Assembly: GCA_965212505.1 (NCBI GenBank)
Contig: OZ243123.1
Location: 1,612,001-1,676,000, forward strand
Length of the DNA: 64,000 nt
Direction: 5' to 3'
DNA from: JAHEKO01 sp965212505
GTDB lineage: Bacteria; Acidobacteriota; Thermoanaerobaculia; Multivoradales; JAHEKO01
Made by a program: the position numbers and the translations under genes. Numbering within the stretch: the stretch's first letter is position 1; each line of letters begins with the position of its first letter. Under the pieces are notes generated by a model that saw only the letters and a list, made by a program, of their open reading frames with translations, made no database searches and was not told the origin of the DNA. Shown in pieces: positions 9,026-17,511 of the stretch.

Positions 9026-9642
9026 GACTGGCTCTCCTCGAGTGGCGATCCGCTGATCGGAGCACCCAGGTGGGGTAGCAGGCCGCGCAACTTCTTGCGG
9101 GCGTGGAACATCCTCGTCTTCACGGTATTGACTGGGCAGTCGACAATCTCGGCGATCTCACTGCAGGAGTGGCCGAGGAAGTAGGCGAGTTCGATGACCA
9201 TGCGCTGCTGGGCCGGCAGGGAGTCGAGCGCCTTGGCGACCCAGTCACGCAGCAGTCGACGGTCGTCCATCGAGCGGGGTTCTCGCAGGGTTGCCAGCTC
9301 GAGCTCGGTGAACGGCCGCTGCGCGCGTCGGCGACGCGCCTTCGAGCGCGCTTTGAGCCCCTTCCGATAGGCGATGCCGAGGATCCAGGTCGAGACGCGC
9401 GAGCGCCCCTGGAATCCCGACGCCTTCTGCCAGACCACCAACATGACGTCGTTGTAGGTCTCCTCGGCGAGTCCGGCACTGCGTGTGATTCGGTAGAGGA
9501 ACTGCACGACCCGCGGGTGATAGGCGCGGTAGAGCTCCTCGAGAGCCGTTCGGTCCTTGTCCGCCACGCGCTGCAGGAGTACGAGATCTGCGCCTGGCTC
9601 AGAGCCGCGAGCAGGTCGATCGGTCGAGAGGTGACTGGTCAT
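9022..9642 (-). CDS. ECF RNA polymerase sigma factor
   Basis: This encodes 206 residues. Region 2 is visible at about residues 30-95 (LYRAYHPRVVQFLYRIT, SRVSTWILGIAYRKGLK). Region 4 is at about 135-190 (LPAQQRMVIELAYFLGHSCSEIAEIVDCPVNTVKTRMFHARKKL). ATG at 9642 is chosen because GGGAGG lies immediately before it, although the spacing is short; the open frame upstream has no family resemblance. It is the first gene of the sigma / anti-sigma / S8 protease operon. The stimulus is unknown. Confidence 0.9.
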   Translation of the reverse strand: MTSHLSTDRPARGSEPGADLVLLQRVADKDRTALEELYRAYHPRVVQFLYRITRSAGLAEETYNDVMLVVWQKASGFQGRSRVSTWILGIAYRKGLKARSKARRRRAQRPFTELELATLREPRSMDDRRLLRDWVAKALDSLPAQQRMVIELAYFLGHSCSEIAEIVDCPVNTVKTRMFHARKKLRGLLPHLGAPISGSPLEESQS

Positions 9643-9689
9643 CCCTCCCTTATGTACCCAGCTGGAGCCAGAACGGTTCAATGGACGGG

Positions 9690-10439
9690 TCAGTCGAGGT
9701 AGGCCGAGAGGCTCGCGACCCAGCGCCGTCCGGTCGCCTCGCGGCCGAAGATGGCCTCCGCCTCGGTCGAACTGGCGATGTAGGCCACCTCGATCACGAA
9801 CTGTCGAATGCTCAGCGAAGCGCCCAGGTTCCAGTAGTCGTAGGAGCTCCCGACCACGCTGTCGAGGTCGAAGTGCCCGTAGCCGGCGACGCCGTCGATT
9901 CGGTCCGAGAGCGGCTGTCGGCCGCTGATCTCCCAGGCGACCGCTCGCTCGCCGAGATCGAACAGGTCGTTCGACACGTTCGCAGCCAGCCCGACCCGAT
10001 CGCGGAACTGGACCGCGAGCGTGAGTTCGTCGTAGTTGTACTCGAACGCCGGGTCGTCGCCGGGGTAGGTGTAGCGGGTGAGCTGCACGGTACCGGCCCA
10101 CTGGGCGCCCAGGTCGAGACCGTAGCCAAGGTAGATGTCGAGCTCCAGATCGCGCGGCTCGGAGCGAATGCGATTGCTGGCAAAGTCGACGCTGCTCGCC
10201 CAGACGCCGGCAAAGAAGCCGTTGTCCGCCCGGTACTGAACCCCACCCTGAATCGCCGGGTCCTCGCGGCTCTGTGAACGACCGCGGAAGACGTAGTCGG
10301 TTGTCAGGGTGAGCTGCGCGGTGAACTGATCGGCGCGCAACTCGGCGGTGAGCGGCCGAGCGTTCGGCAGGAGCACAACCACGAGCAGCGCGAGTGCCGA
10401 ACCAAAGCGACGAAGGGGCATGGGCCGGAAGTCTGCCAC
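9690..10439 (-). CDS. TorF-family putative porin (Gcw_chp type)
   Basis: About 249 residues from a GTG at 10439 preceded by a G-run; an ATG at 10421 (MPLRRFG) is an alternative. A signal peptide (ALALLVVVLLPNARPLTA) leads into the family hallmark TTDYVFRGRSQS...PAIQGGVQY. Alternating-strand barrel sequence follows, with a terminal SLSAYLD strand. Members of this family are predicted outer-membrane porins with poorly defined substrates. It is the third gene behind the decahaem cytochrome and the MtrB-like barrel, 36 nt after the latter, so it is probably cotranscribed with them. Confidence 0.8.
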   Translation of the reverse strand: MADFRPMPLRRFGSALALLVVVLLPNARPLTAELRADQFTAQLTLTTDYVFRGRSQSREDPAIQGGVQYRADNGFFAGVWASSVDFASNRIRSEPRDLELDIYLGYGLDLGAQWAGTVQLTRYTYPGDDPAFEYNYDELTLAVQFRDRVGLAANVSNDLFDLGERAVAWEISGRQPLSDRIDGVAGYGHFDLDSVVGSSYDYWNLGASLSIRQFVIEVAYIASSTEAEAIFGREATGRRWVASLSAYLD

Positions 10440-10475
10440 ACCCCCCGGGCAGCGCCGCCGGGCCGGCTCGCCGTG

Positions 10476-12356
10476 CTACCAGCGATAGCCGAACGAGATC
10501 TCGGCGATGTCGGCGTCGTAGTCGTCGAAGTCGAAGCCGGTTTCGTCGAAGTCGATCGTCCGGTAGCCGAGGTGGACGAGATAGCTCTCGGCGACGGCGA
10601 ACTCGACCCACCCCCGGTAGTCGTCGCGCTCGATGCCAAAGCTGCCGCTGTTCTCGTAGAGGCGGAAGTCGCCTCCGAAGGCGACCCGGTCGCTGGCGTC
10701 GTAGCGCAGCCGCGCATCGAGGAACTCGGAGTCCGCAGCGAAGTTGATCGGGAAGAACAGCTCGGCACCGCCCCCGAAACCGACCGTGATCGCCGTCTGG
10801 TCGATCTCCCGTTCGACGTCGATGGTGGAGAAGCCGAGTGAGGCCTGGAGCTTGTTGTGGTGGTAGCCGAGGCGCACGTTGAGCTGCTCTGAGCTCGAGT
10901 CCCAGCCCGAGTCGTTGTTCTCGAGGTCGGTCATCGTGTAGGAGCCGAGTACCGAGAAGCCGTTGGACATCTTGTATTGGCCGCGGACCTTGTAGCGCTG
11001 GCGATCGGTCGGTGCGGTGAGCGTGAACGGATCGTCGAAGGAGCTGTCTTCGAGCTCGAAATGCACACGACAGTCCTTGACCGGGACCCAGCCGACGTTG
11101 GCGTAGAACCCCGTCTGGTCGGTTTCGACTCGAGTCGTGTGGTCCTCGCCTGGAATCTCCCAGCGGCTGTCGATATCGCGGGTCTCCTGGCGGATGCCGG
11201 CGGCCGCGGTGACGGTGTTCGAGAGGTGGACCTGGGCGCCAAAGTCGAGGCTGGTCGTGTCGATGTCGAAGTCGCCCGTGCTGGGCCCGCCGTTGAAGGT
11301 CAGGTCGCCCTCTTGGTCCAGGGTCTGCTGGCGGGCGCCGAGGGTGAGCGCCCAACGACTGTTGACGCGGTAGCTGATGTCGAGGTCGAAGAGGTCCATG
11401 TCGCGGTTGACGCCGCCCGCGCCGGAGCCTTCGATGGTGAGCGGCTGGCCGTCGAAGTTCACGCCCTCGCCCTCCTCGCCCACTCTCAGATCGAGGTCCA
11501 TCGACTGCAGATCAACCTGTGCCCGCACCAGGAGCTTCGAGTTCGGTCGGGCGACCAGGCGCACAATGTGGTCGTTGCTGGTGAAGTCGTAAGGTTGGTC
11601 CAGGAAGTAGAAGTCGAGGACGGTCGGGTCGAGCGGGTCTTCGCCCAGGGATCGGCCCGGGAGGAACAGATGTATGGAGTTCTCGAAGTCGCGGACGCGC
11701 TCCTCGAGGACCAGGGTCACCTTGTCCCAGGAGTAGGAGAACGAGCCGGCGTAGTCGTTGAGCGATTCGCCGATCGGTCGATCGAACTCGAATTCGTCGC
11801 GCGCGATGTCCAGCGTCGTGGTGCTCTGGCCGCGCCGCGTGTAGCGATTCATGCCGAAGTTGAAGGTGGCGTTGTCGCCCACCCAGACCTTGAAATCTGC
11901 CTTGTCGTGCACCCGATCGAAGTCCCACTGATGGAAGTCGCCGGCGCGTGCGAGAGCCGGGTCGCCGGCCAGGTCGATCGGCAGGATCGTGTCCTTGTAG
12001 AAGTAGTTCGACTTGCGCCGGTCGTAGTTGAAGTCGAACCGACCGTATTTTTCGATCGACAGGCTCATCGATTCGAACGGATCGCCGCCGAAGTTGTTGA
12101 CATCGAGGGTGATCTTGTCGGCGAAGCCGCGCATCTCCTCGACCGGGATGTAGTCGATGTCGAGCCGGAAGAGCCGCGGTCCGTCATCGAGGTCGATGTC
12201 CTCGTCGTACTTGTCCTGAGAGCCGCTGACGTCGACGCTCCGGAAGCCGATCTGGAATCCGCCTTCGAAGGCGCCGTCCTCCTGCGCCCGTAGAGGGGCA
12301 GCGAGGAGGAGCAGGCCGATCAGGGGCAGGGCGTACGTTCTGGTTCCGCGCATCAT
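10476..12356 (-). CDS. MtrB/PioB-like outer-membrane beta-barrel
   Basis: This encodes 626 residues. The signal peptide (YALPLIGLLLLAAPLRA) ends before QED. The rest is long alternating barrel strands rich in Asp and aromatic residues (YGRFDFNYDRRKSNYFYKD, RLFRLDIDYIPVEEMRGF) with a C-terminal aromatic strand (EISFGYRW), as expected for barrel assembly. Size and gene position match MtrB/PioB proteins, which sheath a periplasmic decahaem cytochrome and carry electrons across the outer membrane. It starts 12 nt after the decahaem gene. GGAGG precedes tandem ATGs. The CxxC seen near the N-terminus of Shewanella MtrB is absent. Family assignment is fairly firm; the role is inferred. Confidence 0.75.
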   Translation of the reverse strand: MMRGTRTYALPLIGLLLLAAPLRAQEDGAFEGGFQIGFRSVDVSGSQDKYDEDIDLDDGPRLFRLDIDYIPVEEMRGFADKITLDVNNFGGDPFESMSLSIEKYGRFDFNYDRRKSNYFYKDTILPIDLAGDPALARAGDFHQWDFDRVHDKADFKVWVGDNATFNFGMNRYTRRGQSTTTLDIARDEFEFDRPIGESLNDYAGSFSYSWDKVTLVLEERVRDFENSIHLFLPGRSLGEDPLDPTVLDFYFLDQPYDFTSNDHIVRLVARPNSKLLVRAQVDLQSMDLDLRVGEEGEGVNFDGQPLTIEGSGAGGVNRDMDLFDLDISYRVNSRWALTLGARQQTLDQEGDLTFNGGPSTGDFDIDTTSLDFGAQVHLSNTVTAAAGIRQETRDIDSRWEIPGEDHTTRVETDQTGFYANVGWVPVKDCRVHFELEDSSFDDPFTLTAPTDRQRYKVRGQYKMSNGFSVLGSYTMTDLENNDSGWDSSSEQLNVRLGYHHNKLQASLGFSTIDVEREIDQTAITVGFGGGAELFFPINFAADSEFLDARLRYDASDRVAFGGDFRLYENSGSFGIERDDYRGWVEFAVAESYLVHLGYRTIDFDETGFDFDDYDADIAEISFGYRW

Positions 12357-12368
12357 GGCTCGCCTCCG

Positions 12369-13307
12369 CTATTTCAGGAAGTAGGGATCGAGGTGTGATC
12401 CGTGAATCGTGGAGTGGCAACTCGTGCACTGGCTCTCGAGCGTGAAGCGTGCGTGGAAGCCGGGGACTGCGGTATGGCAGCTGTAGCAGAGCTCCGCGAC
12501 GTTCTGGAAGGTCAACATGTGGCGGTTCGAGGAGCCGTGCGGGGTGTGGCAGGAGGTGCAGGACTCTCCCCGTACGGAACCGTGCTCGAACATGAACGGG
12601 CCGTCCTTGTCGGCGTGACAGCTCACGCACTCCTCCTGCTTGAACCCTCCGAGCATCCAGCGCTGTGTAGGCTCGTGGGGGTTGTGGCAGCTCGTGCACT
12701 CCAGAATGCCCTCCTGAAGACGATGGCGCTCGTTGAACTCGAACTGCGCGAAGACGTCGTTGTGACAGTCGACGCAGCTGTCCGACACGGTTGCGGCCTT
12801 CAGCGTCGAGCCGATCTGGTCGGGAGCGTCGAAGAGAGCCCAGACGTCGCCGTGGATGCCGTGGCAGCTCGTGCAGTCGAGGCCCGCTCTCGAGTGCGAC
12901 GTCGCGTCGAAGCGTGGGTGCTCGGCCGCGTGACAGCTCTGGCAGTTTGCGCTGCGGTCGGACGGCAGCACCTCTTCGCCGTACGAGAAGATATTGCCCA
13001 GGCCTCCGCCCTCCTCGAGGTGAGTCGTGGGGTCGCCATGGCAGGCCGTACAGCTCGACGCGGCGCCCGTCTTGGCGGCGAGGCCCGCCGTCTCCAATGC
13101 CGAGTGGGGGTTCAGGAGAAACGTCGCCGCGTGCTCGTCGTGGCAGGACGCACACTCCTCGAACTGCTCGGAACGCACAAGCTGCTCGTTCGGAGCGGAC
13201 GCCTCGTCCGAAGCGGGGTCCGACGAGACGTCCGAGGCGCCGAAGGCGAGACAGATGAGCGTCGCGGCGCCGACGACTGAAGGCATCAGCGGGGTCTTCG
13301 ATCTCAT
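12369..13307 (-). CDS. Decahaem c-type cytochrome, DmsE/MtrA type
   Basis: This encodes 312 residues with a signal peptide (VVGAATLICLAFGAS). Ten CxxCH motifs can be counted: CASCH (C52), CTACH, CQSCH, CTSCH, CVDCH, CTSCH, CVSCH, CTSCH, CYSCH and CTSCH. They are spaced along the whole chain with distal His residues (HNPHEP, HTPHGS), and the gene ends HGSHLDPYFLK. Length and haem count equal DmsE/MtrA periplasmic cytochromes, which plug into an MtrB-type barrel. The ATG has GGAGGAAGG before it. It is the first gene of the operon with the MtrB-like and TorF-like genes. No extracellular MtrC/OmcA-like cytochrome is in the window. Confidence 0.9.
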   Translation of the reverse strand: MRSKTPLMPSVVGAATLICLAFGASDVSSDPASDEASAPNEQLVRSEQFEECASCHDEHAATFLLNPHSALETAGLAAKTGAASSCTACHGDPTTHLEEGGGLGNIFSYGEEVLPSDRSANCQSCHAAEHPRFDATSHSRAGLDCTSCHGIHGDVWALFDAPDQIGSTLKAATVSDSCVDCHNDVFAQFEFNERHRLQEGILECTSCHNPHEPTQRWMLGGFKQEECVSCHADKDGPFMFEHGSVRGESCTSCHTPHGSSNRHMLTFQNVAELCYSCHTAVPGFHARFTLESQCTSCHSTIHGSHLDPYFLK

Positions 13308-13554
13308 GAACCTTCCTCCCTCATGGTTTCCCCTCCGGAACAGATGGATGGGGCGATCAGTCGCTCTTCCAGTTCAGTCTCGACGAACAGAGCGGCGCCG
13401 TCCACGCTCTAACAGGTGGTAACCATTGACCTTCTTCACCTACCTGGGGAGGGGGTGAGGGCCGCCCCGGTCGGGTCGGGTCGTGCCGCCGTCGGGCCGC
13501 TAGGCTGGTGTCGGTAGAGGGTGAATCGTGAACTCGAGAGGAAGGAGCGCGAAG

Positions 13555-13938
13555 ATGAAACGCAGCCTCTATACGACGGCTCTTCTGGCGGGGCTCGCTC
13601 TCGCCGGCTGGGTGGTGGTGTCCCCGGAGGGCCTGAACGCACAGGCTGACGGCGAGGCGCCGGAAGGGGAAACCCTGTTCGTCGGGACCTTCAAGTGCAA
13701 CATGTGCCACGGGGTGCCCGCGGCGGGAATCGAGGCGAAGACCAAGTCCGAGAAGATGAAAGGGGCGCCGCTAGGTGGCCCGATCGACTCAGACCTCGCA
13801 ACCCTCGCCGCCTACCTCCGCAAAGAGACGGACCGAGACGGGGCGGAGCACAAGAAGAAGTTCACCGGCTCGGACGAGGAACTCCAAGCCATCGTCGACT
13901 GGCTGGCAACCCTCGAGGCGCCGACCGAGACTGATTAG
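13555..13938 (+). CDS. Small periplasmic monohaem cytochrome c
   Basis: This encodes 127 residues from ATG 13555, chosen because GGAAGGAG sits 7 nt upstream and the protein then opens with a clean signal peptide (KRSLYTTALLAGLALAGWVVV). One haem motif, CNMCH, follows (FKCNMCHGVPA). The probable axial Met and the C-terminal helix typical of class I cytochromes are visible (SEKMKGAPLGG, LQAIVDWLATLE). It is divergent from the decahaem gene and overlaps the oppositely oriented hexahaem gene by 4 nt at the stops. It may shuttle electrons in this island. Confidence 0.85.
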   Translation: MKRSLYTTALLAGLALAGWVVVSPEGLNAQADGEAPEGETLFVGTFKCNMCHGVPAAGIEAKTKSEKMKGAPLGGPIDSDLATLAAYLRKETDRDGAEHKKKFTGSDEELQAIVDWLATLEAPTETD

Positions 13939-15329
13939 TCGCCGAGGACCTCGAGAATCTCGGGCGATTCCTCGTCCCACGCCAGAACCTCGTGGCACAG
14001 GTCGCAGTCCTGGGAAATCCTCGAGCCGTCGCCGCTCTCGTGCTCGTCGTCGTGACATCGATAGCAGCCCGGCGCCGACTCGTGGCCGCTGTGGTCGGCA
14101 TAGGTGCCCCACGTGATGTTCATCTCTGGGAAGACGCTGCGCAGGTAGATCTCGGTGAGCAGTCGGCCGGCTCGGCGGAGTTCCCCTGGGTCGGTTTGCA
14201 GGGTCTCCGGGTAGTGCTCTTTGTAGAACGCCTGCAGCCTGGCGGGAATCTCGACCGCGGCCACTTCGCGGTCGAGCGATTCGCTCGCGAGCAGCTCGAT
14301 TGCTTCTCGGCGGAAGTAGGGAAGTGACTCGAGCTCTCTGGTGGCGAGTAGGGCGTCGACCTCCGCCTCGGGCAGGCGGAAGCTGTGGGCCGGCCGATTG
14401 TGGCAATCGACGCAGTCCATCGTGCGCCACTCGAGCTCGCCCTCCTCGTCGGGCGGCTCGGCGCTCAGATAGGTCGTCGAGGTGCCGTCGGCTCGTCTCG
14501 TGACCACGTCGTAGATCGTTTCGCGCTTCGGGTCTGACCGGTACTGGATCTCGACCGCCGGGTCGGCGTGCCAGTGAATTCCTCGGGAGACGTCTCCGAC
14601 TCGTCCTCCCACGTGCATGTTGAGAACCGTGGCGATTGGCGTGTTCGCCTCGTCGTCGTCGTGTCGTCGGAGGATCGTCAGTGTGTCGCCGACGAATCGC
14701 GTGGCCGAATGACACTCGCCGCACGTCTCGTTGGCGGGCCGCAGCCCGTGTACCGGCGTCGGAATGGGCCGGTCGTAGAGGTCGAAGGCCACCGAGACGA
14801 CCTGCCAAGCGCCGGAGATCTTCGACCTGGCGAACCAGTCGGCGCCGGAGCCGATGTGGCACTCCACGCAATCCACCTCTGCGTGAGGCGACGCGTGGTA
14901 GGCCGCGGCCTCTGGCTGCATCACCGAGTGGCAGGCACCGCCGCAGAAGGCGTTCGACTCCATCACCTCGACACCTTTGTAGGTCACGACGGCGAAGATC
15001 ATCACGTTGACGACCGAGAGGGCCAGCACCAGCAGCACAGCGCGGCGGGTGCGATCGTTGTTGAGGTCGAATACCGGGAAGGATGGCACCTCTTCCTGAT
15101 TCGCAGTTTGCGATCTGTGTCTCCGGATGCCGATTGGAATCAGGAGGAGACCCACAGCCAGTAGGGCGGGGAAGATCAGGTAGGCCAGGATGCCGATGTA
15201 GGGGCCGGCGTCGAAGCCGACCAGCTCGAGCAGAAAGAGGGTGGCCACGATGGCGATGCTGAAGGTCGCCAAGGCCGCGCCGGCCAGGCTCAGGGAGTTG
15301 CGGGTGATGGCAATGAGCAGACTTCTCAT
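13935..15329 (-). CDS. NapC/NirT-type membrane-anchored hexahaem cytochrome
   Basis: This encodes 464 residues. Three hydrophobic helices lie near the N-terminus (IAIVATLFLLELVGF, IFPALLAVGLLLIP, AVLLVLALSVVNVMIF). The first haem site is CGGACH, a CX3CH spacing that NapC/NirT relatives often have at this point. CVECH, CGECH, CVDCH, CYRCH and CDLCH follow. The stretch VDCVECHIGSGADWFARSK is a NapC/NirT hallmark. Members oxidise quinol and pass electrons to periplasmic cytochromes, so this is the likely inner-membrane entry point for the neighbouring cytochromes. It follows the CBS gene by 63 nt on the same strand. Confidence 0.85.
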   Translation of the reverse strand: MRSLLIAITRNSLSLAGAALATFSIAIVATLFLLELVGFDAGPYIGILAYLIFPALLAVGLLLIPIGIRRHRSQTANQEEVPSFPVFDLNNDRTRRAVLLVLALSVVNVMIFAVVTYKGVEVMESNAFCGGACHSVMQPEAAAYHASPHAEVDCVECHIGSGADWFARSKISGAWQVVSVAFDLYDRPIPTPVHGLRPANETCGECHSATRFVGDTLTILRRHDDDEANTPIATVLNMHVGGRVGDVSRGIHWHADPAVEIQYRSDPKRETIYDVVTRRADGTSTTYLSAEPPDEEGELEWRTMDCVDCHNRPAHSFRLPEAEVDALLATRELESLPYFRREAIELLASESLDREVAAVEIPARLQAFYKEHYPETLQTDPGELRRAGRLLTEIYLRSVFPEMNITWGTYADHSGHESAPGCYRCHDDEHESGDGSRISQDCDLCHEVLAWDEESPEILEVLGD

Positions 15330-15392
15330 CCGTTGGTTCCTCTCTCACGGTGAACCGTCGACGGGTCCATCGACTGGGTCTTGCGGCTCACC

Positions 15393-15878
15393 TCAGACCT
15401 GCCGGCCTTCGATGAGAAGGCCCAGGAGATCCGATGTCGTCACGATGCCGGCGAGCGTGTCGCCGTCGATCACGAGAACGCGGTGCAAATGTCCCTTGAG
15501 CATGAGCTCCGCGATCTCCGAGACGCCATCGTCGAGGGCGACCGAGAAGATCTTCGGCGTCATCACATCGCGAACGCAAACGTCGTCGTCGGACAGCCGC
15601 AGGTTCGGGAGCTCCTCCTGGGCGAAGCGATCGTCCGGACCTCGCAGGTAGAAGTCGGGGCACGCGTCGTCCCAGGCGAGGTGGCAACCCCGCTCCGAGG
15701 TGGCGGCGACCAGGTCGGTCGCCGAGACCACCCCCACGTATTCGCCGCTGTCATTGGTCACGGTGACGCCGGTGACCTGGTGATCGATCAGGAACGCTGC
15801 CAGTTCGCTGAGTGGGAGGGAGTCCGGAACGCTCAGGACGTCCGGTGTCATCAGATCCCTCGCGACGATCTCTCTCAT
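15393..15878 (-). CDS. Tandem CBS-domain protein
   Basis: This encodes 161 residues from ATG 15878, with AGGAGAGG upstream. Two CBS domains are visible: about residues 1-60 (ARDLMTPDVLSVPDSLPLSELAAF ... GVVSATDL) and about 95-155 (VRDVMTPKIFSVALDDGVSEIAEL ... GIVTTSDLLGLL). A linker with two Cys residues (CHLAWDDACPDFY) separates them. CBS pairs usually bind adenine nucleotides and tune a partner protein. It precedes the hexahaem cytochrome gene on the same strand, so it may sense energy state for the electron-transfer island; that is inference. The longer open frame upstream is low-complexity and was not used. Confidence 0.85.
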   Translation of the reverse strand: MREIVARDLMTPDVLSVPDSLPLSELAAFLIDHQVTGVTVTNDSGEYVGVVSATDLVAATSERGCHLAWDDACPDFYLRGPDDRFAQEELPNLRLSDDDVCVRDVMTPKIFSVALDDGVSEIAELMLKGHLHRVLVIDGDTLAGIVTTSDLLGLLIEGRQV

Positions 15879-16111
15879 CGTTCCTCTCCTTGCGCGTCCG
15901 CCAGAGGCGCCGGCGCGAGCCGCCTCTCTCGGGCGCTCGCTGCCGCGCCCCAGATTGCCAAGTGGGCGCCGAATCGACCACGACCGCTGGGGTAGGGCGC
16001 CACCTATCTGACGGAGAACGAGCCCGCCCATGCGGGGGGGAGCTTTGTGGCCGGCGGGTGCCCGGCTAGACTCGTGTCGTTCCGCTCAACGAACAGCGAA
16101 GGAGGAGTTCG

Positions 16112-16570
16112 ATGCGAGAGACCCTTTCTAGGCCCGTCTGGAGTGTCCTCATTTCCGTGGCGATCGCGGTCGCCGTTCTGGCGACCGTCTCCGTGCCGGA
16201 GCGAGCAGATGCGCAGGGCGGAAACTCGTTCACGTTGTTTTCGATCCCCGCCGAGGCGTTGATGAGCGACGACGTCCAAGTCGCGATCGCCAATCCCGGG
16301 AGTCGCGGCTTCCGCGTCGTCATCGATTTTCTCGATCCGGCCGACTTCAGCGTCATCGAGAGCAGCGGCCTGCTGAACGTGCCGCCAGGCACCACGGCTT
16401 ACTACATCGACGAATTCGTGTCGTTCCGGACCCAGTTCCTCACGCGGGTGCGCGTCGACGCCCAGGCGGCCGAACTGCCGCCGCTTCGTGGGTCGGTACA
16501 GATTTTCGACGAGACCGGAACGACGCTCTCGATCTTCTCGGACGGCTTCGAGTCGGGCGACGCCGCTTGA
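16112..16570 (+). CDS. Secreted protein of unknown function
   Basis: This encodes 152 residues, with GAAGGAGG about 8 nt before the ATG. The signal peptide (VLISVAIAVAVLATVSV) ends around ADAQGG. The mature part is about 115 residues, beta-rich, without cysteines (VQVAIANPGSRGFRVVIDFLD, LRGSVQIFDETG), and ends in FSDGFESGDAA. No family is recognised. The gene stands alone between the CBS gene and the nitrilase. The 233-nt gap before it (15879-16111) holds a possible -10 (TAGACT near 16070) and nothing else clear. Confidence 0.7.
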   Translation: MRETLSRPVWSVLISVAIAVAVLATVSVPERADAQGGNSFTLFSIPAEALMSDDVQVAIANPGSRGFRVVIDFLDPADFSVIESSGLLNVPPGTTAYYIDEFVSFRTQFLTRVRVDAQAAELPPLRGSVQIFDETGTTLSIFSDGFESGDAA

Positions 16571-16616
16571 ATTGCGTCGGCCTCGTCGCGAGTCGACGCT
16601 CTCGCGATCGTCCGCG

Positions 16617-17441
16617 CTAGCGGCGCGCCAGCCAGTCCGCGTAGAGCTCGGGGCGGCGGTCGCGCAGGAAGAGGTTGCGGGCGTGCGAGGCCTCGACCTG
16701 GGAGAGGTCGAGGTCGGCGAGCAGGAGGTGATCCTCGCCCTCTGGAGCTCGGGCGACGACTCGGCCCGTCGGGTCGCTGACGAACGACTCGCCGGCGAAT
16801 TCGATCAGGTCCTCCCTGCCCACCCGGTTGCAGAGCGCGGTGAAGTAGCCGTTCTGGAAGGCGGCGACGTTCATCTCCGCTTCGAAGAGGCCGTCGGGCC
16901 ACTCTCCGACGGACCCCGCCTGCGGCACGACCACCAGTTCAGCACCACCCAGCGCGAGGGCGCGCAGGTACTCGGGGTAGTGACGGTCGTAGCAGATCGC
17001 TACGCCGATCTTGCCGGCCCGGGTCTCGTAGACCGGTGCCCCCGTGTCACCGGGAGCGTAGTAGCCCTGCTCGTGGAAACAGGCGTACTCGGTGATGTGG
17101 ATCATGCGCGTGCGACCCAGTAGCGAGCCGTCGGCGTCGATGACCGGCGAACAGTCGTAGGTGGCATCGCCGTCGCGCTCGAACAGGTTCAAAACGGCGA
17201 CGACACCGAGCTCGCGCGCCCGCTGCGCGAACGCCTCCGTGATCGGCCCAGGCACGGTCTCCGCCAGTTCGCTGATGTCTCCTTCCGCAGGGCGCTGGGG
17301 GTGGAAGCGCTCGAAGGCGAGCTCGGCGTAGCAGACGAGCTCCGCACCCTCGGAGGCGGCCTGTTCGAATGCCTCGAGGCCGCGCTCCAGATTGACCTGT
17401 TTGTCGACTCCGGCAGCCTGCTGAACCAGTGCGATTCTCAT
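16617..17441 (-). CDS. Carbon-nitrogen hydrolase (nitrilase superfamily)
   Basis: This encodes 274 residues. The catalytic Glu40 (CYAELAFERF) and nucleophile Cys150 (GVAICYDRHYPEY) are clear. The site that is normally the catalytic Lys (YRK-x-H) reads TRMIHI here, so the Lys seems to be missing, with Arg112-Met113 in its place. Overall it is closest to amidases of the N-carbamoylputrescine/beta-ureidopropionase type (YYAPGDTGAPVYETRAGKIG). The substrate cannot be named. It would be cytoplasmic. It stands alone, divergent from the sulfatase-like pair, with 70 nt between starts. Confidence 0.8.
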   Translation of the reverse strand: MRIALVQQAAGVDKQVNLERGLEAFEQAASEGAELVCYAELAFERFHPQRPAEGDISELAETVPGPITEAFAQRARELGVVAVLNLFERDGDATYDCSPVIDADGSLLGRTRMIHITEYACFHEQGYYAPGDTGAPVYETRAGKIGVAICYDRHYPEYLRALALGGAELVVVPQAGSVGEWPDGLFEAEMNVAAFQNGYFTALCNRVGREDLIEFAGESFVSDPTGRVVARAPEGEDHLLLADLDLSQVEASHARNLFLRDRRPELYADWLARR

Positions 17442-17511
17442 GCGGCGGAGGATACCCGAAAGCGTGCCCGAGAGGCTTCGACGAGGCGCTGCTGCGTGCT
17501 AAATTGCGCCG

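Noticed and set aside
9650..9680. TGAACC-N17-GTACATAA as an ECF promoter for the sigma gene at 9642.
   Set aside because: The start site would leave almost no leader and clashes with the ribosome binding site; too weak to list.
9643..11355. Extension of the sigma factor frame to 777 codons.
   Set aside because: The added part is Arg/Pro-rich and overlaps the porin and MtrB-like genes; only the last 206 codons look like a sigma factor.
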